The notes under the pieces were generated by a model. It searched no databases, was not told where the DNA came from, and was given only the letters and a program-made list of their open reading frames with translations. From positions 13,425-26,850 of the forward strand of contig LSSL01000124.1 in NCBI GenBank assembly GCA_001953115.1: a DNA stretch of 13,426 nt, written 5' to 3'. This DNA is from Smittium mucronatum. Taxonomy: Eukaryota; Kickxellomycota; Harpellomycetes; Harpellales; Legeriomycetaceae. Shown here piece after piece: positions 1-7,675 of the stretch (position 1 is the first letter of the stretch; each line of letters starts with the position of its first letter). The translations under genes and the position numbers were made by a program.

Positions 1-14
1 CCCCCCCCCCCCCC
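1..14. repeat. C14 homopolymer at the window edge
   Basis: The window opens with fourteen C residues. In DNA this AT-rich such a run is not expected by chance. It may continue beyond the window, and a homopolymer at the edge fits an assembly break. Confidence 0.9.
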
Positions 15-2011
15 AGAAAAACATTAAATTTATAACCTAAGCTTGCTATAAACCCAACTTTCTATCCATCATTTGTATTCCCAAAAAAAGAAAAAAGGCT
101 GTGTTGATATCGTTAACTGCAGCTTTTCCTCAATAAATATCCTTTTATGGGCTACACAAACGAGGCTAAGTTATATCCATGAAAAGGTTCATTATAAATA
201 ACTTTGAATAGCTTTTTATGAATGGGATTCTGTGATTTGGAGCCTAGCTATTACCGAACAATAGAGCGCAAAATCTTGCTGGAAACACAAATAATTCTGA
301 CTAGAGTCCTCATTATAAAGGTGCCAATCACTTTTACCTTGCCCCGGTGACAACCCTGGGAAAAGTTATGCGGCTTAGTCATCTGTATTTAGGTAAATAT
401 ACTACTCGCCCAATTGGACACAACCAAATTAACTAATGAACCAACCAAACTAATATTGGGGCCGCGTGGGTTAAAAAGTCCGTACCCAAAAATATGAATC
501 GGCACACCAACCAAAAAATAGATAAATAACACATTATATATTGGAGGATTCTGCAAAGAACCAGACGCTTTTTTTCTTTTAGTTTTTTAGCATTTTGCTA
601 TGTCAACATACGATTGGATCAATAACTACGTATAATATTCGAGGCTATAATAAAATTTCCAACTTTAGACTTTTCAAAATTGTTATTTGTTATATTTAAA
701 TTTTTAAGCGAATAAAAAGCGTATTGTTATTAGTCCTTTATTCACTAAAAAGGAAATAAGAAGCTTTCGCAAATAGAACGTCTGGTGGTCTAAAGAACCT
801 GCAAATTATGGATGATCCTCGATGAGACCAGACTTTTATTGGCATAATTTCGCACCAAATAATGTTCAATAAATGGGAGCGAGTAATCAAAGCACTAGGG
901 AAAAAAAATCAAAATACATTTAATGCTCAGATTGCAAATCATTATAGTTCGGAAATAGAAATAAGCTAACAGAGTGTGAAATCATGACTGTTATCGAATA
1001 CGCTCCATTTGGACGTAACATGATTTGGATACAGTGAATCACTAATCATTTTCTATCCTTATAATGGCAGTAATACCCAAACCAATAGTGAGGCTAGAGT
1101 AGCAGAATTTTTTCTTTTCGAATAAATTTTCCATTCACGAAAACTGCCACAATTTTTTTTTTTTACATTAACACATGTCTTTTATCACCCATCTTACTAA
1201 TGATTTTGGATGCCACATAAATGGTTATCACTATTCAGCATGCCCCCCCTTTTTTTGGAGGTAATTATCCATTTTTATTGCTCATGTAATTTCAATGCGA
1301 TAAAAAATAAAATAATTGTAAATTAAAGACTGTGTATCTTCTTCATACCTTAAAAGTTTTAAGAGTTTCAATTTTTAAAAAAAAATGGTTTTGGGCTTTA
1401 TACCTGAAGCTGGATATTGGCGGCAAAGCGCATGCTTCCAATTCAAAAAAAAACAAGGGTTGATGGCTACGATATTTCTGAAATCGGATCTATGACGACC
1501 TATAAATTGGTTTTGTCAGCGATAATTTCTAATAAAATATTTTCTTTTCTTTCACTCTTCTTGATGTCATTAGCTAAACTCGGGTAAACGTAATGGAATG
1601 ATGCACGTAATAAACAAGTTGGGGTAATTAGTCCTAAAATAGAGTTTGACATCTATCAATGGATGATAGAAAACCAATTGGCCTTGTTAGAATTGAAAAT
1701 ATTTTTTCTGTAATGCCGATTCAAATCTCTCTAAGCTTTGATGTGGAGTCCCAAGAACGGGAAAATGGCTCATCCCTTGCTCATTTTTTTTTTAAATTTT
1801 TGCTCGGAAGGTTCATGTAAATTCTAATAGCTCATCTATGAATCTTTATAGATCTTACAGTTTTTTCTAAAAATGACAAACATTAATAGATTTTCAGAGT
1901 TACTTATAGCATCAAAAAATGCAAACATACAATAAAATGCAATCGATAAAAATCGATTTCTAGTAAATAATTTGTTATTTTCAATTGACGTTGTATATAT
2001 GGTCTGCAAAG
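15..2011. other. Left non-coding region, no supported gene
   Basis: I see no gene here. Short open stretches occur on both strands, but all are broken by stops within about 70 codons. G+C is higher than on the right side of the window (20-30 of 60 bases in the lines counted). A CAACCAA-type motif recurs around 420-455 and 502-520, and a C7T7 tract lies at 1243-1256. I found no tRNA, 5S or U6 RNA signature by eye. It may include decayed coding or mobile DNA, but nothing identifies a family. Confidence 0.5.
1243..1256 (+). repeat. C7-T7 pyrimidine tract
   Basis: Seven C are followed directly by seven T. It is the smallest of several C-run/T-run junctions in the window, all with C 5' of T on the pyrimidine strand. 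Confidence 0.8.
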
Positions 2012-2275
2012 ATGGCAAGTTACCAATTGATAAAGCGAGGATTTTCGGTTAGAAAAAAATTCACACATGAATATTTAACCTTTTTAGGGTCAGGGTACAA
2101 ATCTAGGTATAGCTTTTGGTTGATACAAACATTTGCTTCAAAAATCACGCTTATTATTGGTGGAGATAATCTAATTTATAGCCATAATGTAGAATTGAGC
2201 AAATGGAAGCTATTAATGTCTTTGGCCCTAAATAATCTAATCAATCAAATAAATGAAACAGCCAATAATGACTAG
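2012..2275 (+). CDS. Unrecognised small open frame (87 codons), doubtful gene
   Basis: The frame starts at ATG 2012 (MASYQLIKRGFSV) and ends TAG at 2273-2275. The protein is basic at the start, has mixed hydrophobic segments in the middle (KITLIIGGDNLI) and ends NQINETANND. I recognise no domain. The frame stays open upstream to about 1985 without another ATG, so it could be a fragment or last exon of an older gene. At this region's base composition I estimate that a frame this long turns up about once or less by chance across the left 3 kb. I see no convincing promoter or splice partner. Confidence 0.18.
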   Translation: MASYQLIKRGFSVRKKFTHEYLTFLGSGYKSRYSFWLIQTFASKITLIIGGDNLIYSHNVELSKWKLLMSLALNNLINQINETANND

Positions 2276-2857
2276 AATATAGATTTATTGATAATGTATT
2301 TACCAATAAAAGGCTTTAAAAAATAAATAAAAAGAAAATATCCAATAATAAAAAGGTTTAAATTAAATTAAAATGATGCCAAGGATTGCAGCGTTTTCGA
2401 TAATAAATAACTCAGCTCCAAACCACTAATTTCTTTCAAGTCCAGTTAGGGATCAGAAAGTGATTAGCGACTGGCTACAAATAAAACTCGATGAAAAGGC
2501 AAAATTAAAGGCATAAAAAAAGCGACCTATAGAAATCAGAAATTGGACCCTTTCTCGGTGACTGCTATTTTCCTATCAACCTTGCCATTTTATAATAAAT
2601 CGCATCAATGGCAGGAAATTGGAGAAGCAATTATTGACCAAATAGTGAAAACTCAGAACGCAAACATGGCTTTTTACACGCAATTCGCGCCCGTTTAGTT
2701 GGCGGTAATTAATCTAAAATCCCAATTGACTGGTTTTTGATGCGTATATTACCACTATCGGCAGTTCATTATGTAATTCTATTTCGGGAAAACTGAGGTG
2801 GCATGAGCTCCAAAAATCTTTTAGTGCGCCTTTTTACCATATAACTGTTCTAATTAG
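2276..2857. other. Non-coding stretch upstream of the promoter, no supported gene
   Basis: Several plus-strand frames are open for 55-67 codons here (for example 2495-2698 and 2730-2900), each ended by stops and lying in different frames. None has a start codon at a sensible place or a recognised motif. Their lengths fit chance at this composition; a frameshifted pseudogene cannot be excluded. Confidence 0.45.
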
Positions 2858-2914
2858 AAATCTTTTGACTTTGTTACTTTTCTATATTTCCCTAAATTGA
2901 ATCCTCCCCTATTT

Positions 2915-3040
2915 ATGTCATACATGGAAAAAAATAACATCCTTAAAAGATACCTGCCCTCCTTTCCCAAAAAATTACAGCATACACTCCCAAAAGACAT
3001 TATACTTCTGGAAAGTCTTTTCAAAGGCTCTGCATTATAA
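2915..3040 (+). CDS. Possible upstream ORF in the leader of the zinc-cluster gene (41 codons)
   Basis: ATG at 2915, with a second in-frame ATG at 2924, opens a frame ending TAA at 3038-3040, 208 nt before the main start. The peptide begins MSYMEKNNIL and is basic with a hydrophobic tail; I recognise nothing in it. I see no further ATG between its stop and the main start at 3249. If the transcript begins upstream of 2915, this frame would be met first by scanning ribosomes and could dampen translation. If transcription starts near the TATA-like site at 3036, it is outside the mRNA. Open frames of this length arise by chance at this base composition, so it is only a candidate. Confidence 0.2.
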   Translation: MSYMEKNNILKRYLPSFPKKLQHTLPKDIILLESLFKGSAL

Positions 3041-3044
3041 AAAA
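3036..3044 (+). promoter_or_regulatory. TATA-like element upstream of the zinc-cluster gene
   Basis: TATAAAAAA lies about 205 bp before the start codon, a workable distance for a fungal TATA box with a leader of 100-170 nt. A second TATATAAAA at 3239-3247 ends just before the ATG, too close to serve unless the start is wrong. Such strings are common in DNA this rich in A and T, so the call rests on position alone. Confidence 0.2.
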
Positions 3045-3248
3045 CAATACTAATCTCAAGATCTCCCCCAAAGATTTGAATTTTTTTAAAAAAAAAGCTT
3101 TAGCTCAAAGAGATCTACTGGAGCTATATCTTTTTTAATAAACTATACAAGAAATTAAAGCTTCCAATAAAAACTGGCTCTTCAAAAAGTCATTTTTCTA
3201 CCAAAGGCTATCTACAATAGCACTATCCCAGAAAAAATTATATAAAAC

Positions 3249-6200
3249 ATGGACGAGCAAGTCGACTCCAATTTCCTTCCTATTTCTCTACGAGATTTTG
3301 GTGACTCTCAACTAATTCTTCCAAACTCCTTCCCTATAAATGGTATGCCTCTCCTCCTTAGCACATATAGATGTTTTCTTCTTTTAATATTATACTTTTC
3401 ATTTTTTTTTTAGCTCAAGTCTCAATATTAATTATGTTCTTTTGCATCCCTGCTATTTATTTTGATTAATCATATTAAATTTTCTATCCCCTTATTATAG
3501 ATTCTGATAATAATAGTACTCATTCAAGATCCGATTTGGCTGCACTTTCTCACGATGAAGATTCTAAAAATCCTGCCTCTGATTCCAATGGGACCAAAAA
3601 AAAACGAAAAAAAGTTCAAAAAGGTAACTTTTTTATGCTGCTTTTGCCCCCCCCCCCTCCCCCCTTTTTTTTTGCTCTTTTGGATTTCCTTTTAATTCAA
3701 AACTTACTTTTTCTATTATTAGCTTGTGTATATTGCAGAAGATCCCACATGACCTGTGACATTGGTATTTTCCCCTTCCATTATTTTTACTTATCTACAA
3801 AAGCAGCTTTAGTTCTCTATCCTCTTAATTTCTGAACCCTTATTTATTTATTATTATTCCTTTATTTTTTCACCTTATATAAAGAGAGACCATGTAAAAG
3901 ATGTATAAAAAGAGGTATCGGTCATCTATGCCGTGATGAAATGATAGTCGAGAACTCTTCCAAAAAAAAGCGTAAGTCTTTTACACATTCTTACTCCTTC
4001 CCACCCATCTCCCGATTTAAATACTAACGTATTTTCAATAATTCCACTTGCCTATCTCTTATAGTCCTAAAGCCTGAGCAATACAACGAATCTAGATTTG
4101 AAAATTTTCCTTTACAAGACAATCCATACAAAACTTCATACTCCTCCGATTTAAATAATGCCATCCACCCTACCAGCATACCTAATATGTCTTCCGAAAA
4201 TCAATTATCTAACACAAATTCTAATTTAGTTTCCGATTCCCGGAGCAATAGAAACATTGCCCTGGATTCAAACTCTAATAATCCATATTCTTTCATTAAA
4301 AATTCCTATCTTTCTAATGATTTTATTCCTGGGAGTCATATCATCAATTCCAACACTCCTGCCTCAACTAACCTTAGAGATACTCTTGATATCTCTAATG
4401 CATCAGAGTTTGGTGTAGATTCATTTAATACAGGGATCAGTACCCTCAAAGACCACGAGATTTACAAGTAATTTTTCTTCTTCTAAATTGACTTTTTCCT
4501 TCATAATTCAATACCATCGTTCATTTTTTGCTATCGACCTGTTGCTCATACAACTCGGCTTTTTCTTTTTCTTTAATTAGAACTTTGTCGGGTATCGATA
4601 ATGTTTTTGGACCACAGTCATCTTCAGACCCTTCCAAATCAAACTCAAATATCTTTTCTTCGAATCTCAGAAAGACTCCACTTGATTTGTCTCACAATAA
4701 TAGTAAGTTGTCGTAAAGAGTTTAGATATCCTATTTTATCAAGCTTTAAATCCTTACCTCCCAACTACTTGCAATAGATTTACCCAATCGTCTCTCTTCT
4801 ACAAACTCTCCATTGTCCAAGAACTCTGACCCATCTCCAGATGAAATAGGCGATATCAACCGCATTTCTACCTCTAAATTTGATACCGGTGCCAACAATC
4901 ATGGTGATCTGAATAAAGCTTACAGAAAAAACTCCATGTTCGATTTCCCTAATCCTCGTGATGTGATAAGAGGAAAGCCCTCAGACCAAGCCCCTAAAGT
5001 GGCAGTTCTTTCCCCCATGCCTCTACTTAATTCAAACGCTTCTTCTGTCCTAAACGGTAAAAAAAGCAACTTTCCTTTGGGTCCTGATTACATTTCAACT
5101 ACCAACAATTTTAATAAGAATCTGATAGATGGTCGTCAAATGAAAAATTCCCAGGGAAAAGATGGCTCTTTAAGTTTATCAGCCTGTTCGATGAATGACA
5201 CTCATGCAAAATCTGATGACAAAATTCGAATGCTCGAGAATTACTACCTATCATCACTCAATTTGGAGGATTCCGCCCCAGAGGAAAAACTGAGACAAAT
5301 TCTAAGTATAAAATATTCCTCTGGTGTTTTGAAACCTTTCAACTATGTTAACGGTTATCTTCGAATGCATAGGTTCATGGAAAAAAAGTAAATTTTAATT
5401 CCTTTTCTCTATCTTCTAGAATATTTGTTAATTTTAATTTATTTACTTATAGTATGTCAAGTGCCAGTGTGACTAAGCTCATTGGAATTCTAAGCGTGTA
5501 TCGATCAACATTCATGATGATCATAAAATCATTAACCGATGCTGATGTCTTGGTATCCGAAGTTGCTTTTGAAAAGCTTCTGTTCGACTATACTCATATA
5601 TTTCGAACTTTTGGCACCCCTGCTTGCCTATGGAGAAGGACGGGTGAAATTTTTAAAGCAAATAAACAGTTTGCTGATCTAGTCGGACTTCCTCTACAGT
5701 ATTTTAGGGAAGGAAGAATCACCATCTATGAACTCATGACTGAAGAATCAACTGTGAATTATATTGAAAAATATACAAATGTGGCATTCGATGTAACTCA
5801 GAAGGCCGTTTTAACTTCCTGTGTTTTGCAAGTCTCCGATATAGTCAAAGATATGATTAGCAGAGATCAAAATAATGGATCATGGGGAGGAAATTGCGAA
5901 TCTGACTTGGAACCTCTGCCAATAGAACTGGGAGACAGAGGCGATCGTGAATCCTTCTTAAACAGCCTAAAAGAGTCTCCAAGTATTAATTTGATGGCAC
6001 AAGATTCTTTAAAATGGGATGCAATCACGGCTAAAATGGTTAATGAAATGAACATTGCCGATGGCACTTTTTTTCCTGGTATCACCTTTTCAAACCCCCC
6101 TAGCAAGGACTTGGGTAGTATATCGTTTCAAGGAAAAGCCCCTGATTCATCACGATCTATTCAGTCAGCTTCTGGTCTTCCCAACTCCTCAAACAACAAC

Positions 6201-6476
6201 AGTAATATAAAAACTTCAATCACAGAGTCCCGGATTGACACCACCCCTTCCTATCTAACTAAAAACTCAAAAAACACATCCGATAGAGTCCTGCAAGAAG
6301 AAAATGGTCGTTACTCGAAATCTTCATCAAAACCTTCTGCTGGATCGTATCGAACTGGAGATAAGTTTATCATTCCTAAGAAGAAATTACCATGCTGTTT
6401 CAGCATTACTATTCGAAGAGATAAAAACTCCATGCCAATAGCTGTAGTTGGAAACTTCATGCCCATAAACAATTGA
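3249..6476 (+). CDS. ERT1: Zn2Cys6 transcription factor with PAS domain, ERT1/AcuK/RDS2 family (eight exons)
   Basis: Exons read 3249-3342, 3501-3623, 3723-3764, 3885-3971, 4065-4467, 4581-4702, 4778-5387 and 5453-6476: 2505 nt, 834 residues plus TGA. Every intron is GT-AG and every junction keeps frame. Visible in order: a basic patch KKKRKK (64-69); a zinc cluster with Cys74, 77, 84, 90, 93 and 102; a Ser/Asn-rich linker (about 105-455); a conserved block LKPFNYVNGY (from about 475); a PAS core with GTPACLWRRTGEI (from about 548); a Ser/Asn-rich insert (621-805); and a C-terminal strand CCFSITIRRD...VVGNFMP. Family members are nuclear activators of gluconeogenic and ethanol/acetate-use genes. 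At 834 residues it is longer than the yeast members I recall (roughly 450-530), because of the linkers. ATG 3249 has good context (AAAAC before, G after), an in-frame TAA at 3243-3245, and no usable ATG in exon 2. Family assignment is firm; orthology to ERT1 rather than RDS2/GSM1 is inferred. Exon 1 is the least certain part. Confidence 0.93.
3343..3500 (+). other. Intron 1 (158 nt, phase 1)
   Basis: The donor is GTATGC and the acceptor TTATAG. It joins codon 32 (G from exon 1, AT from exon 2). In the exon 2 frame, a stop at 3476-3478 and no in-frame ATG before residue 82 show that exon 2 needs an upstream exon, which supports this intron. It is the longest intron of the gene and mostly T-rich. 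Confidence 0.8.
3596..3622 (+). other. Basic patch, probable nuclear localisation signal (residues 64-72)
   Basis: The end of exon 2 encodes KKKRKKVQK directly before the zinc cluster. A lysine/arginine run at this spot is usual in zinc-cluster factors, where it serves nuclear import and helps DNA contact. The role is inferred from composition and position. Intron 2 starts two bases after this patch, so the patch and the zinc cluster lie in separate exons. Confidence 0.7.
3624..3722 (+). other. Intron 2 (99 nt, phase 1, open in the coding frame)
   Basis: The donor is GTAACT and the acceptor TATTAG. Removing it joins KKVQK to the cluster start ACVYC. It contains C11-T-C6-T9 (3647-3673), a very long pyrimidine tract. 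Its length is a multiple of three and it has no in-frame stop, so unspliced RNA stays readable. The family alignment (a basic patch next to the first cysteine) favours splicing as the main form. Confidence 0.85.
3647..3673 (+). repeat. C11-T-C6-T9 pyrimidine tract inside intron 2
   Basis: A 27-nt pure pyrimidine tract lies in the middle of intron 2, 49 nt before its acceptor. It could act as a strong polypyrimidine signal, or be length-variable. Length changes that are not multiples of three would alter the readability of the retained intron. Confidence 0.9.
3725..3931 (+). other. Zn2Cys6 binuclear zinc cluster, split by intron 3
   Basis: Residues 74-102 have the spacing C-x2-C-x6-C-x5-C-x2-C-x8-C, the canonical binuclear cluster in which six cysteines hold two zinc ions and the domain reads CGG-type DNA half sites. 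The first half (CVYCRRSHMTC) lies in the 42-nt exon 3 and the second (CKRCIKRGIGHLC) in exon 4, with the 120-nt intron 3 between them. The wording CRRSHMTCD and RPC.RCIKRGIGHLC is the signature of the AcuK/ERT1/RDS2 family rather than of Gal4-type factors at large. All six ligands are present, so the domain should be functional. Confidence 0.95.
3765..3884 (+). other. Intron 3 (120 nt, phase 1) inside the zinc cluster
   Basis: The donor is GTATTT and the acceptor ATAAAG. Splicing restores DIERPCKRC, which matches the family. Using the next AG, two bases on, would bring in a stop within a few codons, so the acceptor is fixed at 3884. Retention would stop translation at 3833-3835 and remove the second half of the zinc cluster. 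Confidence 0.9.
3972..4064 (+). other. Intron 4 (93 nt, phase 1) with a TACTAAC branch site
   Basis: The donor is the consensus GTAAGT, the acceptor is TTATAG, and a perfect TACTAAC branch sequence sits at 4022-4028, its branch A about 37 nt before the acceptor. The same TAA is an in-frame stop if the intron is retained. It lies just after the zinc cluster. Confidence 0.9.
4468..4580 (+). other. Intron 5 (113 nt, phase 2)
   Basis: The donor is GTAATT and the acceptor AATTAG. Without splicing the frame ends at 4469-4471, overlapping the donor. Joining AA (4466-4467) to A (4581) gives Lys250 and continues into TLSGIDNVFG in the open exon 6 frame. It lies in the Ser/Asn-rich linker, where family alignment gives little help, so the evidence is splice consensus and frame. 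Confidence 0.8.
4703..4777 (+). other. Intron 6 (75 nt, phase 1)
   Basis: The donor is the consensus GTAAGT and the acceptor CAATAG. Splicing joins A (4702) to AT (4778-4779) to give Asn291 and continues as LPNRLSSTNSP. Retention meets a TAA at 4714-4716. It lies in the low-complexity linker. Confidence 0.82.
5323..5603 (+). other. Conserved ERT1-family block before the PAS domain (interrupted by intron 7)
   Basis: Residues 473-544 run from GVLKPFNYVNGY through MEKN, IGILSVYRSTF, KSLTDADVLVSEVAFEKLLFDY and THIF. Family members carry an equivalent stretch (a Y.Y..GY motif, then a helix-rich segment with a SLTD/E-like motif) just before their PAS domain. This block lies downstream of the low-complexity linker, and its return to ordered, mixed sequence marks where the linker ends. 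Its exact role is unknown; it may pack against the PAS fold. Intron 7 (5388-5452) splits the block at residue 494. Confidence 0.75.
5388..5452 (+). other. Intron 7 (65 nt, phase 2)
   Basis: The donor is GTAAAT and the acceptor TTATAG. It is the shortest intron. Without splicing, translation stops at 5389-5391. Splicing gives Asn494 and joins HRFMEK to NMSSASVTK inside the conserved pre-PAS block. The family block continues across the junction, which supports the call. Confidence 0.88.
5604..5831 (+). other. PAS domain core (residues 545-620)
   Basis: The segment RTFGTPACLWRRTGEIFKAN, then KQFADLVGLP, FREGRITIYELM and NYIEKYTNVAFD...VLTSCVL, matches the PAS domain of ERT1/AcuK proteins, including the family-typical PACLWRRTGEI strand. 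In fungi the domain is thought to mediate partner contact or signal input, but the ligand, if any, is not established. The last strands of the family's C-terminal region are not adjacent: they lie about 185 residues later at 806-834. Confidence 0.85.
6387..6473 (+). other. Conserved C-terminal strand of ERT1/AcuK proteins (residues 806-834)
   Basis: LPCCFSITIRRDKNSMPIAV followed by VGNFMPINN matches the C-terminal signature (CCFSFTIRRD...VGNFIP) that closes family members. Its presence shows the reading frame is intact to the natural end of the protein and that the gene is not truncated. It probably supplies the last two beta strands of the PAS-like fold. Confidence 0.85.
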
Positions 6477-6493
6477 TTTTTTTTTTTTTTTTT
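6477..6493 (+). repeat. T17 run directly after the stop codon
   Basis: Seventeen T follow the TGA of the zinc-cluster gene without a gap, so the 3' UTR begins with a U17 tract. No poly(A) signal is certain; AATAAA at 6703-6708, about 230 nt after the stop, is one candidate among many in this A/T-rich DNA. Confidence 0.85.
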
Positions 6494-7232
6494 ACAAATT
6501 GGTTAACCTTCATTAGTAGAGATGAAAGTACGTGTTTTCTCTTTCCATTTTATTTCTGTAAAAACTCCCCATTAGCAACCTTGTTTGATTTTTTATTTTT
6601 ATTTTTAAATAATGGGTTATTATACTTTTAACCTTTTATACATTACCTAGAGATTAGTTCTTGAAAAAAACGGGCTTTTCATTTCAAATTCATGGGGTAA
6701 AAAATAAAATTCCATGGGTTTATCTTCACCCTTTTAAGACAGGGGATACAAAATTTGGAAAAAAAAAATTCTGATAAATAAAAAAAAAAAGTTTTAAATT
6801 CGCACTTAAGATTGGGTTGATTTAATAAGTGGTTTAATAGAAAAGACTCGATTTCATTAATAGAAGTTAGTAACGTTTTTTGGGCTAGGAAAGGCTTAAT
6901 GAAACCAGATATTGAGGAAAATACCGATCATTTCTTGGTAAATGCAATTAGAAAACAAAAATAATACCAAGTGTAATTATATCTTTTTTTTTTTTTTCAA
7001 AATCAAAAAATAAGTTGCAATTGGGATTCTGGTTTATTCTTTGGGATCCCAGATAATTAAATTAGAAATAATTTAGCCAATATTTAAAAAATAAATCGAC
7101 TATTTTTTTTTCAAATATCTCATCCCCTTAATTCATCACTTAATATTAGCGCCTATAATTTTAATTTCATAAAACATGGAGCTATAGCTATTATAAATAA
7201 AAAAAATCTTGAAATGACTGTTGGAAATTTTA

Positions 7233-7258
7233 TTAAATTAAAATTAAAATTAAAATTA
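7233..7258. repeat. TTAAAA hexamer tandem repeat
   Basis: About three and a half exact TTAAAA units (7238-7258) follow a slightly shortened unit. The same hexamer recurs as three units at 7521-7538, roughly 280 bp away. Confidence 0.75.
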
Positions 7259-7357
7259 CAATCTAATATTTTGAAACGACTTTTAGTCTTCAGTTTTCCA
7301 TTTAATCATGATTTTTTCAACATTAAATGATAAATAAACTCCTGATTTTTAAAATTT

Positions 7358-7359
<2 letters not shown>

Positions 7360-7388
<29 letters not shown>
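7360..7388. repeat. T20-A9 homopolymer junction
   Basis: Twenty T are followed directly by nine A. The nine A can pair with the last nine T, so a small hairpin is possible in single-stranded form. Long A/T tracts of this kind tend to exclude nucleosomes. No element ends are seen around it. Confidence 0.85.
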
Positions 7389-7520
7389 GTATTTTAGACA
7401 ACAGGATATTTTTTCCAAATCTATTTAAATTTTAAAAAGAATTTCAATGAAAAATGGCCTGTATATCGAGGCCTGGGTATAAAAAAAATTTCGTTTTGTT
7501 TTAACATTATACCATTTTCT

Positions 7521-7538
7521 TTAAAATTAAAATTAAAA
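7521..7538. repeat. Second TTAAAA hexamer tandem repeat (three units)
   Basis: Three exact TTAAAA copies, the same unit as at 7238-7258. With only two bases in use, independent origin is possible. Confidence 0.7.
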
Positions 7539-7675
7539 ACCACAAGTCATTTATTCAAAAAACTAGCTAGCTTAAAAAAGCTGAAATCGGTATTATTTTT
7601 ATCCTGAAATAAAAATACAAATTGTATACGCTAAAATTTAAAAAAAAATCAACAAGACAACAAAGTGCATCTGTC

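Larger units (their letters stand above)
2858..3248 (+). promoter_or_regulatory. Presumed promoter and 5' leader of the zinc-cluster gene
   Basis: This stretch directly upstream of ATG 3249 has C/T-rich patches (around 2900-2910 and 2954-2970), A/T runs and several TATA-like strings. I found no certain CGG-type zinc-cluster site that would suggest self-regulation, and no clear glucose-repressor site. The limits are arbitrary; the label is inferred from position next to the start codon. Confidence 0.4.

Noticed and set aside
775..969. Coding-like frame on the plus strand containing MDDP, resembling the YXDD box of reverse transcriptases
   Set aside because: The four residues stand alone, a stop follows two codons later, and no other reverse transcriptase or integrase motif lies nearby in any frame.
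1718..1727. GATTCAAATC, resembling a tRNA B box
   Set aside because: The flanking bases do not form a T-arm stem, and no A box or acceptor stem is found upstream.
1836..2018. Minus-strand open frame of about 60 codons
   Set aside because: It has no ATG at its start, overlaps the plus-strand frame at 2012, and its composition is typical of chance AT-rich reading.
3239..3247. TATATAAAA as the TATA box of the main gene
   Set aside because: It ends one base before the start codon, so transcription from it would begin after the ATG; it is more likely just A/T-rich leader.
2495..3314. A chain of plus-strand frames open for 30-67 codons (2495-2698, 2730-2900, 2858-3040, about 3043-3139, about 3140-3314) that could be a frameshifted pseudogene
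   Set aside because: With about 35% G+C a stop is expected roughly every 14 codons, so several 60-codon open stretches are expected by chance over 3 kb and six frames. None has a recognised motif, and the last one overlaps exon 1 of the real gene in another frame.
5867..6106. Minus-strand open frame of 79 codons inside exon 8
   Set aside because: It lies wholly within the well-supported exon 8 on the other strand and is a shadow of it.
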